DNA of 43,621 nucleotides, from assembly GCF_000308435.1 (NCBI RefSeq), contig NZ_BAFR01000084.1:1-43621 (forward strand), given 5' to 3'. The position numbers and the translations under genes are program-made. Position 1 is the first letter of the stretch, and the number at the start of each line of letters is the position of its first letter. This document shows, in pieces, positions 32,584-40,488 of this stretch. The notes under the pieces were generated by a model. The model searched no databases. It saw only the letters and a list, made by a program, of their open reading frames with translations, and had not been told where the DNA came from. The stretch comes from Nocardia araoensis NBRC 100135 (GTDB lineage: Bacteria; Actinomycetota; Actinomycetes; Mycobacteriales; Mycobacteriaceae).

Positions 32584-33288
32584 TCACGCCACGGTGAAGT
32601 CGCGCCAGGACGCGTGCAGGCCCTGCCCGCGCAGCGACGTGCTGCGCCCGTCTTCGATCGGATGCAGGGTGATGATGCCGAAACCGATCTGAACCGTCTC
32701 CGGCAGTTGAGCCGCGCGCGCGACGTACACCGGAGCATCGTCGACGTACCAGCCCGCGGTGCCCGCGGCCCGGTCGATGGTGACGGCGTAACGGTGGAAC
32801 TCGCCGGGCTTGATGCCGACCCCGGCCAGGGGCGCGTGCACCACGTGGGTGAAAGCCTCTTCCGCCGGGACGACGCCCGGCACGAACAGCCGTTCGTGGA
32901 TGGCGTACGCCTGCCTGCTGGTCGCGATCAGGTCGAAGACCTGGGCGCTGCTCATGTCGAGGACGTTGAACGCCGCGAAGCCGTCCCGGTAGTCCTCGCC
33001 GGTGGCGCCGATGTTCTCCGCCGCCATCTCCACCGCGAAGGTCCGCGGTCCGCCGGTGAGATCGAAGGTTTCGGTCGACACCAGCAGATGCTTCGGGTTG
33101 TCCAGGATCTGCACCTCGGCATGGGATCGGGTGAAGGCGTCGATCCGGACCGACACGGCGCCATCGCCGACCTCGGTGCGTGCCGCCGGGTCGGCGTAGC
33201 GCCAAGCCTGGTCCGGCCCGAGCGGCACTTCGAGGAAGCGCCACCGGTCTTCGCGTAGATCCGGTCCGCTCAGGTCGTCGTATGTCAT
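32584..33288 (-). CDS. DUF6081 family protein
   Basis: A 234-aa soluble protein, probably a beta-sandwich. VQILDNPKHLLVSTETFDLT, then FAVEMAAENIGATGEDYRDG, then FAAFNVLDMSSAQVFDLIAT and VPGVVPAEEAFTHVVHAP match the DUF6081 family as I remember it from Streptomyces. No catalytic residues can be named; the fold resembles carbohydrate-binding or glycosidase-like jelly rolls. GAAAGG lies upstream of ATG 33288. It starts only 15 nt after the stop of the first DUF574 methyltransferase gene, so the two are almost certainly cotranscribed. Function is unknown. Confidence 0.75.
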   Translation of the reverse strand: MTYDDLSGPDLREDRWRFLEVPLGPDQAWRYADPAARTEVGDGAVSVRIDAFTRSHAEVQILDNPKHLLVSTETFDLTGGPRTFAVEMAAENIGATGEDYRDGFAAFNVLDMSSAQVFDLIATSRQAYAIHERLFVPGVVPAEEAFTHVVHAPLAGVGIKPGEFHRYAVTIDRAAGTAGWYVDDAPVYVARAAQLPETVQIGFGIITLHPIEDGRSTSLRGQGLHASWRDFTVA

Positions 33289-33303
33289 CGCGGCAGTTAC
33301 CTT

Positions 33304-34224
33304 TCAGCCGTTTCGTTCGGTGGGATCCGATAGGTCGTCCTCGGTCGCCCGGCGGCGCAGGGGGGTCACGACACCGTTCGACGATCCGGACTTGTAGCCG
33401 ACACCGCCGAGCAGCAGACGTTCCTCCGTCAGCCGCGGTCGCAGCGCGGGGCCCATCGGCCACCAGTCGTCGAGTTCGACCAGACCGGGCTCGATCAGTT
33501 CCAGATCGCCGAAGTACGAGGCGATCTGCTCCCGGGTGCGGTACCAGCCGGAGCCCAGACCCATCTCGGTGAAACGCCGTTGCAGCTCGATGGCCATCTC
33601 GTGCGCCTCGCCGCCGTCGGCGGGATCGTAGAAATGCGTGATCGCGACATAGGATCCGGCGGGCAGCGCATCGATGTACTGGCGCATGATCCCCGCCGGA
33701 TCGAGATCGTCGTCGACGTGATGCAGGATGCCGCAGAGGATCAGCGCCAGTGGGCGGGTGAGGTCGAGGTGCTTGGTGACCTCGGAGTGCGCCAGCAGGG
33801 TTTTCGGCGCGGTCAGATCCGCGGGCACGAAGTGAGTGAACTCGTTGCGCTCGAGCAGCACGCGGCCGTGGATGTTGCACACCGGATCGTTGTCGACGTA
33901 CACCACGCGCGCCGCGGGATTCTGCTGTTGCGCGATCTCGTGCGTGTTGCCGACCGTCGGCAGACCGGCCCCGATGTCGAGGAATTGGTCGATGCCGACG
34001 GTGCCGGCCAGGTAACGCACCACGCGGTGCAGCCAGCGGCGGTTCATGCGGGCCACATCGCTCTGCCGCGGCGCGACTTCGGCGACCCGGTCGCGCACGT
34101 AGCGGTCGACTTCGTAGTTGTCCTTGCCACCGAGGGTGGCGTCGTAGACGCGGGCGATGCTCGCGCGTGTCGTGTCCACGCCTACCGGCGCGCGGACACC
34201 GGTCTGGGGAGCGGGATCGGACAT
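33304..34224 (-). CDS. DUF574-type SAM-dependent methyltransferase, copy 1
   Basis: A 306-aa member of the actinobacterial 'S-adenosyl methyltransferase' (DUF574) family. The N-terminal IARVYDATLGGKDNYEVDR is the family hallmark. FLDIGAGLPTVGNTHEIAQQ is the SAM-binding loop, VVYVDNDPVC the acidic loop, and ILCGILHHVDDD the motif near the active site. WPMGPALRPRLTEERLLLGG ends the fold, followed by a basic tail of about 30 residues that copy 2 lacks. Substrates are unknown across the family. ATG at 34224 follows GAGAGAGG. It lies 152 bp downstream of the split-barrel protein gene and 15 bp upstream of the DUF6081 gene. Confidence 0.93.
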   Translation of the reverse strand: MSDPAPQTGVRAPVGVDTTRASIARVYDATLGGKDNYEVDRYVRDRVAEVAPRQSDVARMNRRWLHRVVRYLAGTVGIDQFLDIGAGLPTVGNTHEIAQQQNPAARVVYVDNDPVCNIHGRVLLERNEFTHFVPADLTAPKTLLAHSEVTKHLDLTRPLALILCGILHHVDDDLDPAGIMRQYIDALPAGSYVAITHFYDPADGGEAHEMAIELQRRFTEMGLGSGWYRTREQIASYFGDLELIEPGLVELDDWWPMGPALRPRLTEERLLLGGVGYKSGSSNGVVTPLRRRATEDDLSDPTERNG

Positions 34225-34376
34225 GGAGACCTCTCTCTAGTTTCCGTCGCCTGGCTCACCAGCCTAGGGACCGCCGAATCGGCGAGCAATCCGGGCGGAT
34301 GCGTTCGGCCAGTGCTGATTTCATGGACCGATGGCGGGCGTGCCGAGCGCGACCGAGTAGGGGAACCGGTCGGTAT

Positions 34377-34865
34377 TCATTGCTCGCGCGAGGCCACTCG
34401 GGACGCGCCGGGCCGGTGCAGCACCCGTCCGGGCAGCCACCCGCCCTGGACATGCGTCACGCGCCACCAGTCGATGTGCACCTCCACCGCCTCGACAGGC
34501 GTGGACAAGAACGGCTCGATCTGCGGCTCCTTTCGTAACAACGCCCGGAACGTCTCCTCCCGCTCGCTCGCTCCGGTGCGGACCACGGCCGTGCCGAGGC
34601 CTTGGGCGAACGGGTCGAAGAATCCGTCCGGGACGACCTTGACGCCGATGCTGGAATTGGCGCGCAGACCCTCCAGCGTCCGTCCGCCCGACTCGAGCAC
34701 GAGCGTCAAGCGGAACGGATCGCCGTCCAGTTCGGCGAAGAACGCGTTCGAGCACCAGTTCACGCCCGCCTTCGACGTGGCGAGGTCGATGCTGGTGCAG
34801 CCGAGGACGCCGGTCAGCTTGTCCTGGATGTCCTGATCGGTGATCTGCGCGTCGTGCGATGTCAT
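34377..34865 (-). CDS. Pyridoxamine 5'-phosphate oxidase-like (split-barrel flavin) protein
   Basis: A 162-aa soluble protein. The run VNWCSNAFFAELDGDPFRLT, then SSIGVKVVPDGFFDPFAQGL and GTAVVRTGASEREETFRALL, has the strand pattern and the 'NSxVxVxxD..DPxxxGLGTAxV' block of PNPOx-like FMN/F420-binding split barrels. Cofactor binding is likely; the reaction is unknown. GGAG lies just before ATG 34865. It is placed between two DUF574 methyltransferase genes, 26 bp from the upstream one, so it is probably part of the same transcript. The C-terminus (HIDWWRVTHVQGGW) is Trp-rich. Confidence 0.75.
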   Translation of the reverse strand: MTSHDAQITDQDIQDKLTGVLGCTSIDLATSKAGVNWCSNAFFAELDGDPFRLTLVLESGGRTLEGLRANSSIGVKVVPDGFFDPFAQGLGTAVVRTGASEREETFRALLRKEPQIEPFLSTPVEAVEVHIDWWRVTHVQGGWLPGRVLHRPGASRVASREQ

Positions 34866-34891
34866 GTCGGGCTCCGGAGTGGGGGACGGGT

Positions 34892-35725
34892 TCAGGTTCT
34901 GCGGCCGACGCCGCCGAGCATGAGACGTTCATCGGGCCACGGCGTGCGCAGCGCGGGGCCGCCGGGCCACCATTCGTGCAGTTCCACCAGTCCCGGTGGA
35001 ACCATCTCCAGACCGTCGAAGAATGCCTGGATCTCCGCGCGGGTGCGCCACCGGCCGGTGCCGAGGCCTCCGTCGTGCAGCGCCCGTTCGGCCAGTCTCG
35101 CGACTGCGTGCAACTGTTGGTTCTCGGCGGCCGGATCGAAGAAGTGGCTGATCATCACGTAGGATCCCGGGGCGAGGCGATCGATGTACCGCCGCATGAT
35201 TCCCGCGGGGTCCCGGTGGTCGTCGACGTGATGCAAGGTGCCGCACTGCATCAGCAGCACCGGCCGGGTCAGGTCGAGGTAGCCGTTGACCGCCGGATCG
35301 TCCATGACCTCGTCCGGCCGGGTCAGATCCAGGTCGAGGAAGTGGGTGCGTTCGTTGGCTTCCAGCAGCTTCCGCCCGCGCGCGGCGCAGATCGGGTCGT
35401 TGTCCACGTAGACCACCGCGACCTCGGCGCCGAGTTCCTGCGCGACCTCGTGGGTGTTCTTCTGCGTGGGCAGTCCGCTGCCCAGATCGAGGACCTGGTC
35501 GACGCCCGCCGACCGCGTGACATACCGGACCACCCGCTCGAGCCAGCGCCGATTCGCGGCGCCGACCTCGTCCTGGTGCGGCACCGCCCTCTTCAAGTGC
35601 TGGTACACCTGCCGGTCGGACTCGAACCAGTCCGTCCCGCCGAGGGCGTAGTCGTACACCCGTGCGATACTGGGTATCTCCGGGTCCACCCCCGCCAGGC
35701 GGGTCGATCCCTCTGCCGACGTCAT
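34892..35725 (-). CDS. DUF574-type SAM-dependent methyltransferase, copy 2
   Basis: A 277-aa paralogue of the copy 669 bp downstream. It shares IARVYDYALGGTDWFESDR, VLDLGSGLPTQKNTHEVAQE, VVYVDNDPIC, LMQCGTLHHVDDHRDPAGIM and WPGGPALRTPWPDERLMLGG. The two differ widely outside these motifs, so they are old duplicates or separate acquisitions rather than a recent tandem copy. ATG at 35725 follows GGAGGAG by 5 nt; the frame's upstream part to 35857 is dropped. It is the first gene of a four-gene run on the minus strand and is divergent from the XRE/DUF5753 regulator over 254 bp. Confidence 0.93.
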   Translation of the reverse strand: MTSAEGSTRLAGVDPEIPSIARVYDYALGGTDWFESDRQVYQHLKRAVPHQDEVGAANRRWLERVVRYVTRSAGVDQVLDLGSGLPTQKNTHEVAQELGAEVAVVYVDNDPICAARGRKLLEANERTHFLDLDLTRPDEVMDDPAVNGYLDLTRPVLLMQCGTLHHVDDHRDPAGIMRRYIDRLAPGSYVMISHFFDPAAENQQLHAVARLAERALHDGGLGTGRWRTRAEIQAFFDGLEMVPPGLVELHEWWPGGPALRTPWPDERLMLGGVGRRT

Positions 35726-35979
35726 GGCGCTCCTCCTCCGCGTGGCCACCGTCGGGGGCGACTCTACGCACAGCCGTCCCGGCTCGCCCGGGAATCCGGT
35801 CAGGATATTGCGTTGGCGCTCTTGTGAATCCGAACGTGCGCACCCGATTCGCGGCACGCGCTCGCGTCTGGGCCGGTGTCCGGGTACGGCCGAGTAGGAT
35901 CGTCAGCCGACGTTCCGACAGCTGTGATGGTGGAGGCACTACGCCGCGCGGTCTAACCCCCGATCGGCCGGAGGCATGC

Positions 35980-36876
35980 ATGACCAACGACGAGGACAGT
36001 GGTGACAACGCCGAATTCCCTGCGGCAGAACGGGGTCCGACGGTGCTGCGGATCGCGCTCGGCAGCCGCTTGCGTCAGCTGCGCGAGGGCTGCGGGATCA
36101 GCAGGGAGGCCGCGGGCGACGCGATCCGAGGATCGCACGCCAAGATCAGCCGCCTGGAGCTGGGCCGGACCGGGTTCAAGGAACGCGATCTGCACGACCT
36201 GCTGAGCCTCTACGGCGTTGTCGACCCCGCTGAACGCGAAACGTACTTGGAACTGGCTCGGCGGGCCAACGACCCGGGGTGGTGGCAGCACTACAGCGAT
36301 CTGCTCCCGGCGTGGTTCGAGACCTACATCGGCCTCGAACAGGCCGCCACCACGATCCGAACCTATGAGGCGCAGTTCGTCCCCGGGCTGCTGCAGACGG
36401 CCGATTACGCGCGCGCGGTGATCCAGCTCGGCAACACCGACGAGACCGAACGCCGCGTCGCCATCCGCATGCGCCGCCAGCAGATCCTCTACCGGGCCTC
36501 CGCGCCCACGCTATGGGCGGTCATCGACGAGAACGCGCTACGCAGACCCGTCGGCGGCGTGGAGGTGCTGCGTGAACAGATCGAGCATCTGGTCACCATG
36601 GCCGACCGTCCCAGTATCCGGCTCCAAGTGCTGCCGTACGCGGCGGGCGGGCACTCCGCCGCGGGCGGTCCGTTCAGCATCCTTCGGTTCCCCGAGCCCG
36701 AACTGGCCGACATCGTCTACACCGAGCAGCTCACCAGCTCTCTGTATTTCGACAAGCAGCGCGATGTCGAGCTGTACATGTCGGTGATGAACCGGATCAG
36801 CGTGGAGGCGCTGTCCCCGGCCGAGAGCGTGCGCTTCCTGCGCGAGTTGCTCACCGAGATGGACTCGGGCGAATAG
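35980..36876 (+). CDS. XRE-family regulator with DUF5753 domain
   Basis: A 298-aa DNA-binding protein. The N-terminal HTH_31 domain (about residues 25-85) reads LRQLREGCGISREAAGDAIR followed by GSHAKISRLELGRTGF. The remainder is DUF5753, with the typical YIGLEQAATTIRTYEAQFVP GLLQTADYARAVI and RLQVLPYAAGGHSAAGGPFS blocks. Such WhiJ-like proteins control development and secondary metabolism in Streptomyces and usually sit next to a small DUF397 gene, which is absent here. ATG at 35980 has GGAGG 5 nt upstream. It is divergent from the DUF574 gene set and is its likely controller. Confidence 0.93.
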   Translation: MTNDEDSGDNAEFPAAERGPTVLRIALGSRLRQLREGCGISREAAGDAIRGSHAKISRLELGRTGFKERDLHDLLSLYGVVDPAERETYLELARRANDPGWWQHYSDLLPAWFETYIGLEQAATTIRTYEAQFVPGLLQTADYARAVIQLGNTDETERRVAIRMRRQQILYRASAPTLWAVIDENALRRPVGGVEVLREQIEHLVTMADRPSIRLQVLPYAAGGHSAAGGPFSILRFPEPELADIVYTEQLTSSLYFDKQRDVELYMSVMNRISVEALSPAESVRFLRELLTEMDSGE

Positions 36877-37113
36877 GACGCGATCGCTCGCGCGGGAAAT
36901 TTGCCGAGGGCGTAATCCGTGACCGGGGAACCGCCGAGGCGCCCTGTCGGTAGCGCATTGGGGCGGTGTGTTCGAAAACTGGTCGGTCGGCTCGATCCGG
37001 GCGCGGTGCGGCGGAGTGTGAAGGCTCCGAATCGAATCCTCGTCCTGTGGTGTGAAAACCGTTGGCGTCAGCGGTAACTCGACCAAACACGAAGCTGTAT
37101 GAGGTAACAGTTC

Positions 37114-37139
37114 GATATCGCGGCTTGGTGACCGATATC
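37114..37139. promoter_or_regulatory. Inverted repeat GATATCG-12-CGATATC
   Basis: GATATCG at 37114-37120 and CGATATC at 37133-37139 form a perfect 7-bp dyad with a 12-nt spacer, so half-site centres are 19 bp apart. It lies in AT-richer DNA more than 200 bp from any gene start, so which gene it serves is unclear. Confidence 0.35.
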
Positions 37140-37202
37140 CATCCGTTATCGGCCGGGCGGCGTTCACCTCGATTTTCGAGGATTTCGGATCCGGTGGCGC
37201 GA

Positions 37203-37230
37203 ATGCACATGCACGCGCGCATGTACGTAC
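37203..37230. other. 28-nt strictly alternating purine-pyrimidine tract
   Basis: Every base from 37203 to 37230 alternates purine and pyrimidine, including ACGCGCGCATGTACGTAC at its end. Such tracts can flip to Z-DNA under negative supercoiling. It also contains the dyad CATGC-ACGCGC-GCATG. Confidence 0.6.
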
Positions 37231-37330
37231 CGATGGACGATCACCGATGCGACGCGGCCGCTGTGATGTGGCAGTATCCCTGTCGAGGTCGGGGTCTGAG
37301 GATCGGCTCGGGCACTGGCTGGTTCGGCCG

Positions 37331-37360
37331 CGGCGGCCCCAACGCGAGTTGGGGTCGCCG
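37331..37360 (-). terminator. 13-bp hairpin with tetraloop after the alcohol dehydrogenase gene
   Basis: CGGCGGCCCCAAC (37331-37343) pairs with GTTGGGGTCGCCG (37348-37360) with a single G-T wobble, around a 4-nt loop (GCGA on the plus strand). It begins 44 nt past the stop codon at 37405 on the minus strand. No T-run follows. Confidence 0.65.
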
Positions 37361-37404
37361 GCGGAGCCGTCGCGAACCGCTCCGATGTCCGGATTGCCGA
37401 GAGT

Positions 37405-38415
37405 TCACGGTGTCAGCACGATCCGGATCGGATTGCCCTCCTTGTTCTCCAACGCGTGGACCGCTCTCTCCGCTTCGGACAGGGGCAGCACGGCACTCAC
37501 CGACGCGGCGAAATCGAGCCGATGCGCGCGGCGCAAGCGCACGAGTTCGAGCACGTGATCGGGTTCGGAGCCGTAATGTCCGCGCAGCTGTTGTTGCCGG
37601 AAACTGAAGATGGTGCCGTTCGTGATCGTGATGGGCTTGTCGGTGAGTCCGACCAGCACCAGACGCCCCTCGTCGGCGAGGCATCCGACGGCTTGTTCGC
37701 GGACCGGAGCGAAGCCGGCGAAGTCGAACGCGGCATCCAGTCCGGCTCCTGCGGTGGCGTCGTACACCTTCTTCGGCAGTTCCGGGTCGGACGGATCGAG
37801 GACGAGGTCCGCTCCGAAGTCGAGCGCGCGCTGCCGGGCGGCGGGCAAGGGATCGACCGCGATGATCGGAGCGGCGCCGATCATCCGGAGCAACTGGACC
37901 CCGTGCGCGCCGAGCCCGCCCACACCCCACACGCCGGCCGACTCCGCGGCCCGCACCTGACCGGTACGGGTGATGGCGGCCCAGGGCGTCGATACCGCGT
38001 CGGGGATGAAACAAGCCTGTTCGAACGGAAGGTCGTCCGGAATCGGCACCACGGTATCCACGGCGGCCAGTGCGTATTCCGCCCAGCCGCCGTCGTAGTC
38101 GACGCCGCGGGTGTAGGTCTTGCCGTCGCGGATCTCGCCCGCCTGCAACAGCACCCGGTCGCCCGGCTGCGGACCGTGCACCTCGGGCCCGAGGCTGTGC
38201 ACCCGCCCCGCGACCTCGTGTCCGAGGGTGACCGCGTCACCGGCCAGGTACATCGGCGACAGCACGCCCTCGATGAGGTGGACGTCCGAGAGGCAGACAC
38301 CGGCGGCCGCCACCTCGATCAGTACCTGACCCGGTCCCGGGGTCGGCACCGGCACGTCCTCCAAGCGGAATCGGTGCCCGTCGGCGGCACGCGGAAACAG
38401 TCGTCCAGCAAGCAT
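37405..38415 (-). CDS. Zinc-type alcohol dehydrogenase-like MDR protein without structural-zinc loop
   Basis: A 336-aa medium-chain dehydrogenase. Catalytic-zinc residues are visible: C in AGVCLSDVHLIEG and H-E in LGHEVAGRV. The NAD(P) fold has VWGVGGLGAHGVQLLRMIGA and VDPLPAARQRALDFGADLVL. The structural-zinc lobe, normally four clustered Cys after the GDRV motif, is missing; in its place is AGEIRDGKTYTRGVDYDGGW. It would oxidise an alcohol or reduce an aldehyde or enoyl substrate. ATG at 38415 is chosen because GAGGAG stands 8 nt upstream; GTG at 38424 is too close to that site. It follows the LGFP gene on the same strand with 62 bp between. Confidence 0.88.
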   Translation of the reverse strand: MLAGRLFPRAADGHRFRLEDVPVPTPGPGQVLIEVAAAGVCLSDVHLIEGVLSPMYLAGDAVTLGHEVAGRVHSLGPEVHGPQPGDRVLLQAGEIRDGKTYTRGVDYDGGWAEYALAAVDTVVPIPDDLPFEQACFIPDAVSTPWAAITRTGQVRAAESAGVWGVGGLGAHGVQLLRMIGAAPIIAVDPLPAARQRALDFGADLVLDPSDPELPKKVYDATAGAGLDAAFDFAGFAPVREQAVGCLADEGRLVLVGLTDKPITITNGTIFSFRQQQLRGHYGSEPDHVLELVRLRRAHRLDFAASVSAVLPLSEAERAVHALENKEGNPIRIVLTP

Positions 38416-38434
38416 GGTTCCCACTCCTCAGCAG

Positions 38435-38478
38435 GCCGATCGGTTGATGTGCGCGCCGCGCGTCCCAGGGCGATCGGC
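38435..38478 (-). terminator. 8-bp inverted repeat at the end of the LGFP protein gene
   Basis: GCCGATCG (38435-38442) and CGATCGGC (38471-38478) are exact inverse complements with a 28-nt spacer of alternating GC. The right arm touches the stop codon of the LGFP gene. It may be a 3'-end hairpin, or an operator for the alcohol dehydrogenase gene that starts 20 nt away. Confidence 0.4.
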
Positions 38479-39227
38479 TAGGGCATCCATGTGAGGCGGC
38501 CGCCCTCGAAATCCTGGGCCTTCCCGTTCTCGAAGTCGTACTCGTCGCTGGTGGGGTAGCCGTATCGCCCCGCTTCGCCGCCCGCGGCCTCCCAGTTCTC
38601 GCGGATGGATCCCCAGACGACATGGGCGCCGGTACGCGGGGCGTAATAGATGGCGCCGCCCCCGAACAGGTTGTATCGGCCGTTGCCCGCGCGGGCGGGG
38701 GATTCATCGGTGATGGGGAACCCGAGCGGGCTGCTCTCCCAGCCGTAGGAACCCCACTTGTCGCGGATCACGCCGCCGATCTGATGCGCGGCCGTGCCGA
38801 GTGACCAGTAGATCGAGCCGTTCTGGAAGACGCTGTAGCTGCCCGGCTTCGACGGTGTCGCCGCTTCCCGCGTCACGGGGTAGCCGAGCGCTCCGCCCTC
38901 GTAACCGAGATTGCCCCATTTGTCGCGAATGGCCCCACCGACCTGATGGGCGCCGGTGTCGGGGTGCCAGTAGATGGACGAGCCACGCTCGAACGCTTGG
39001 TAGCGGCCACCGCGGGCAGCGGAGTCCTCGGGGGTGACCGGGTCGCCGAAGAACCCGGGGCCACCGGCCTGGTCGTACTCGACTTCGATCGCCCCGCCGA
39101 CGTCGTAGGGGCCGACCGGGCGCGCCGTCGCATCGGGTGCGATGCCGGCGAGCAGGATGCCGAGCGCGGCGGCGATGGCGAGTGCGCCGCGGGTGCGCGA
39201 GCGGTTCGGGCGACGGTGCCGTGCCAA
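38478..39227 (-). CDS. Secreted LGFP-repeat protein
   Basis: A 249-aa exported protein. A basic start and hydrophobic segment (ALAIAAALGILLAGIAP) form the signal. The rest is four to five LGFP-type repeats of about 50 residues, each with a G-x-FG-x-P or LGYP/LGFP element: GGPGFFGDPVT, GGALGYPVTRE, SSPLGFPITDE and GGEAGRYGYPTSDE, with QNGSIYWSLGTAAHQIGG-type spacers. LGFP repeats occur in corynebacterial and mycobacterial cell-wall proteins (for example next to mycolyltransferases) and are thought to bind the cell wall. TTG at 39227 is chosen: AGGAG lies 6 nt upstream and the signal then sits at the terminus. Confidence 0.92.
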   Translation of the reverse strand: MARHRRPNRSRTRGALAIAAALGILLAGIAPDATARPVGPYDVGGAIEVEYDQAGGPGFFGDPVTPEDSAARGGRYQAFERGSSIYWHPDTGAHQVGGAIRDKWGNLGYEGGALGYPVTREAATPSKPGSYSVFQNGSIYWSLGTAAHQIGGVIRDKWGSYGWESSPLGFPITDESPARAGNGRYNLFGGGAIYYAPRTGAHVVWGSIRENWEAAGGEAGRYGYPTSDEYDFENGKAQDFEGGRLTWMP

Positions 39228-39532
39228 AGTGAACTCCTGTGCATCTCGGGTGGGTGCGGGATGGAGCTGAAGCTGTGGTCGGCGTGCGGAGATCAAAGTA
39301 CCTCGCCGCGTCGCGATGTGGAGCGATACGAGCTACTCGAATGGCCTGGTGTCGCGTGGCGCGGTGGTCCGCGGCCATCCGACTCGTGCATGGCTACGAA
39401 CAAACAGTCGGTGCTACCGTGCCCACGGTCGCACCTTCTCGGATACGACGCCGCCGGGGCAGGGTGCTCGCACTCCTGGCCCGGCGGTGTTTCGAACGGA
39501 AAATTCTGTCGCGCAGCGGAAGTCGACCACCG
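39228..39532. other. 305-bp intergenic region
   Basis: Region between the LGFP gene start and the LysG/ArgP gene end, both on the minus strand. I find no gene with a plausible product; frames here are short and lack ribosome sites. It must hold the LGFP promoter. An imperfect hairpin GCGCGG-TGGT-CCGCGG lies near 39360-39377. Nothing else stands out. Confidence 0.55.
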
Positions 39533-40414
39533 TCAGCGTAAGACGTTCGCCGCCTCGGCGGCGATGGTGGCGGCGACCGCGCCGAGGGCGGGGGAGTCCA
39601 GGCGCCACTGCTGCCAGTACAGCGGAACATCGATGACGACGCCGGGATCGATCGAGACCAGACGTCCGTCGGCTCGGTGGTCGCTGGTCTGCATTTCGGG
39701 GAGCATGCCCCAGCCGAGCCCGAGCCGGACCGCCTCGGCGAAACCCGTGGATGACGGCACGTAGTGGCGTGGCGGATCCAGCGGTTTGCGACTGCGCCTG
39801 CGCAGCAGGCGATCTTGCAGGTCGTCTTTGCGGTCGAACAGCACGACCGGAGCCGCGGCGTAGGACTTCGCCGTCGCGCCGTCGGCGAACCAGGTGGCCG
39901 CGAATTCCGGGCTCGCCATCGGCCGGTAGCGAATCGCCCCGAGCCGATCGACCTTACAGCCCTGCACCGGCTGGGCCGTCGAGGTGATCGCCGCCATCAC
40001 GGTGCCGTCGCGCAGCAGTCGCGTGGTGTGTTCCTCGTCTTCGCGGTGGATCTCGAAGCACACGCCGCGCGGTGCGCGGGCGAGCGCGGGCAGCACCCAG
40101 GTCTCCAGCGAGTCGGCGTTGACCGCGATCGGCACCCGGATCGGGCCGTCGGCGGGTTCGCCGCCGAGTTCGCGCGCGGTGTCGCCCGTCAGCAACTGGA
40201 TCTGCCTGGCCAATCGGAGTACGGCCAGCCCGGATTCGGTGGCGCGCACCGGTTTCGTGCGCTGCACCAGAATCCGGCCCGCGGCATCCTCCAGCGCCTT
40301 GATCCGCTGACTGATCGCCGACGGTGTGACACTCAGCCGCCGTGCCGCGGCGTCGAACGTCCCCTCGGTGATCACGGCGTCGAGTGCGCGGAGCTGGTCG
40401 AGCTGGAGATCCAT
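39533..40414 (-). CDS. lysG: LysR-family regulator ArgP/LysG
   Basis: A 293-aa LysR-type protein. The N-terminal HTH reads DLQLDQLRALDAVITEGTFD followed by AAARRLSVTPSAISQRIKAL. The rest is the effector domain with features of the ArgP/LysG branch: PIRVPIAVNADSLETWVLPA and a C-terminal WQQWRLDSPAL block. LysG activates the lysine/arginine exporter gene when basic amino acids build up. It is divergent from lysE with 74 bp between starts, the classic arrangement in Corynebacterium. The intergenic DNA is AT-rich and contains AAGAATCTT, suitable for LysR-type binding. The ATG at 40414 has GGAG some bases upstream only weakly. Confidence 0.93.
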   Translation of the reverse strand: MDLQLDQLRALDAVITEGTFDAAARRLSVTPSAISQRIKALEDAAGRILVQRTKPVRATESGLAVLRLARQIQLLTGDTARELGGEPADGPIRVPIAVNADSLETWVLPALARAPRGVCFEIHREDEEHTTRLLRDGTVMAAITSTAQPVQGCKVDRLGAIRYRPMASPEFAATWFADGATAKSYAAAPVVLFDRKDDLQDRLLRRRSRKPLDPPRHYVPSSTGFAEAVRLGLGWGMLPEMQTSDHRADGRLVSIDPGVVIDVPLYWQQWRLDSPALGAVAATIAAEAANVLR

Positions 40415-40450
40415 ATTAAGAAACTCTAATGATAGATAAGAATCTTTAGC

Positions 40451-40480
40451 TTGCCTGGGTATGATCCGCGGCCTTAGCGT
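40451..40480 (+). promoter_or_regulatory. lysE promoter with probable leaderless start
   Basis: TTGCCT (40451-40456) and TAGCGT (40475-40480) form a -35/-10 pair with an 18-bp spacer. The GTG start of lysE is 9 nt past the -10 hexamer and has no Shine-Dalgarno sequence, as expected of a leaderless mRNA. The upstream AT-rich segment (40410-40450) would hold the LysG site. Confidence 0.5.
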
Positions 40481-40488
40481 CGCTGGAC

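Larger units (their letters stand above)
36877..37404. other. 528-bp intergenic region with unusual DNA structure
   Basis: Open frames at 36851-37222 and 37062-37607 lack domains and ribosome sites, and I do not call them genes. The central part (37020-37160) is AT-richer than its surroundings. The region contains an inverted repeat GATATCG/CGATATC, a 28-nt purine-pyrimidine alternating tract and a strong hairpin near the end of the alcohol dehydrogenase gene. A small DUF397 gene, expected after a DUF5753 regulator, is not present. Confidence 0.6.

Noticed and set aside
33304..35725. Recent tandem duplication of the DUF574 genes
   Set aside because: The two proteins share only family motifs, differ in length by 29 aa and are split by an unrelated gene, so they are not a fresh duplicate.
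36851..37222. Minus-strand gene in the gap after the DUF5753 regulator
   Set aside because: No ribosome site, no domain and poor codon pattern; it overlaps the regulator's 3' end and unusual DNA motifs.
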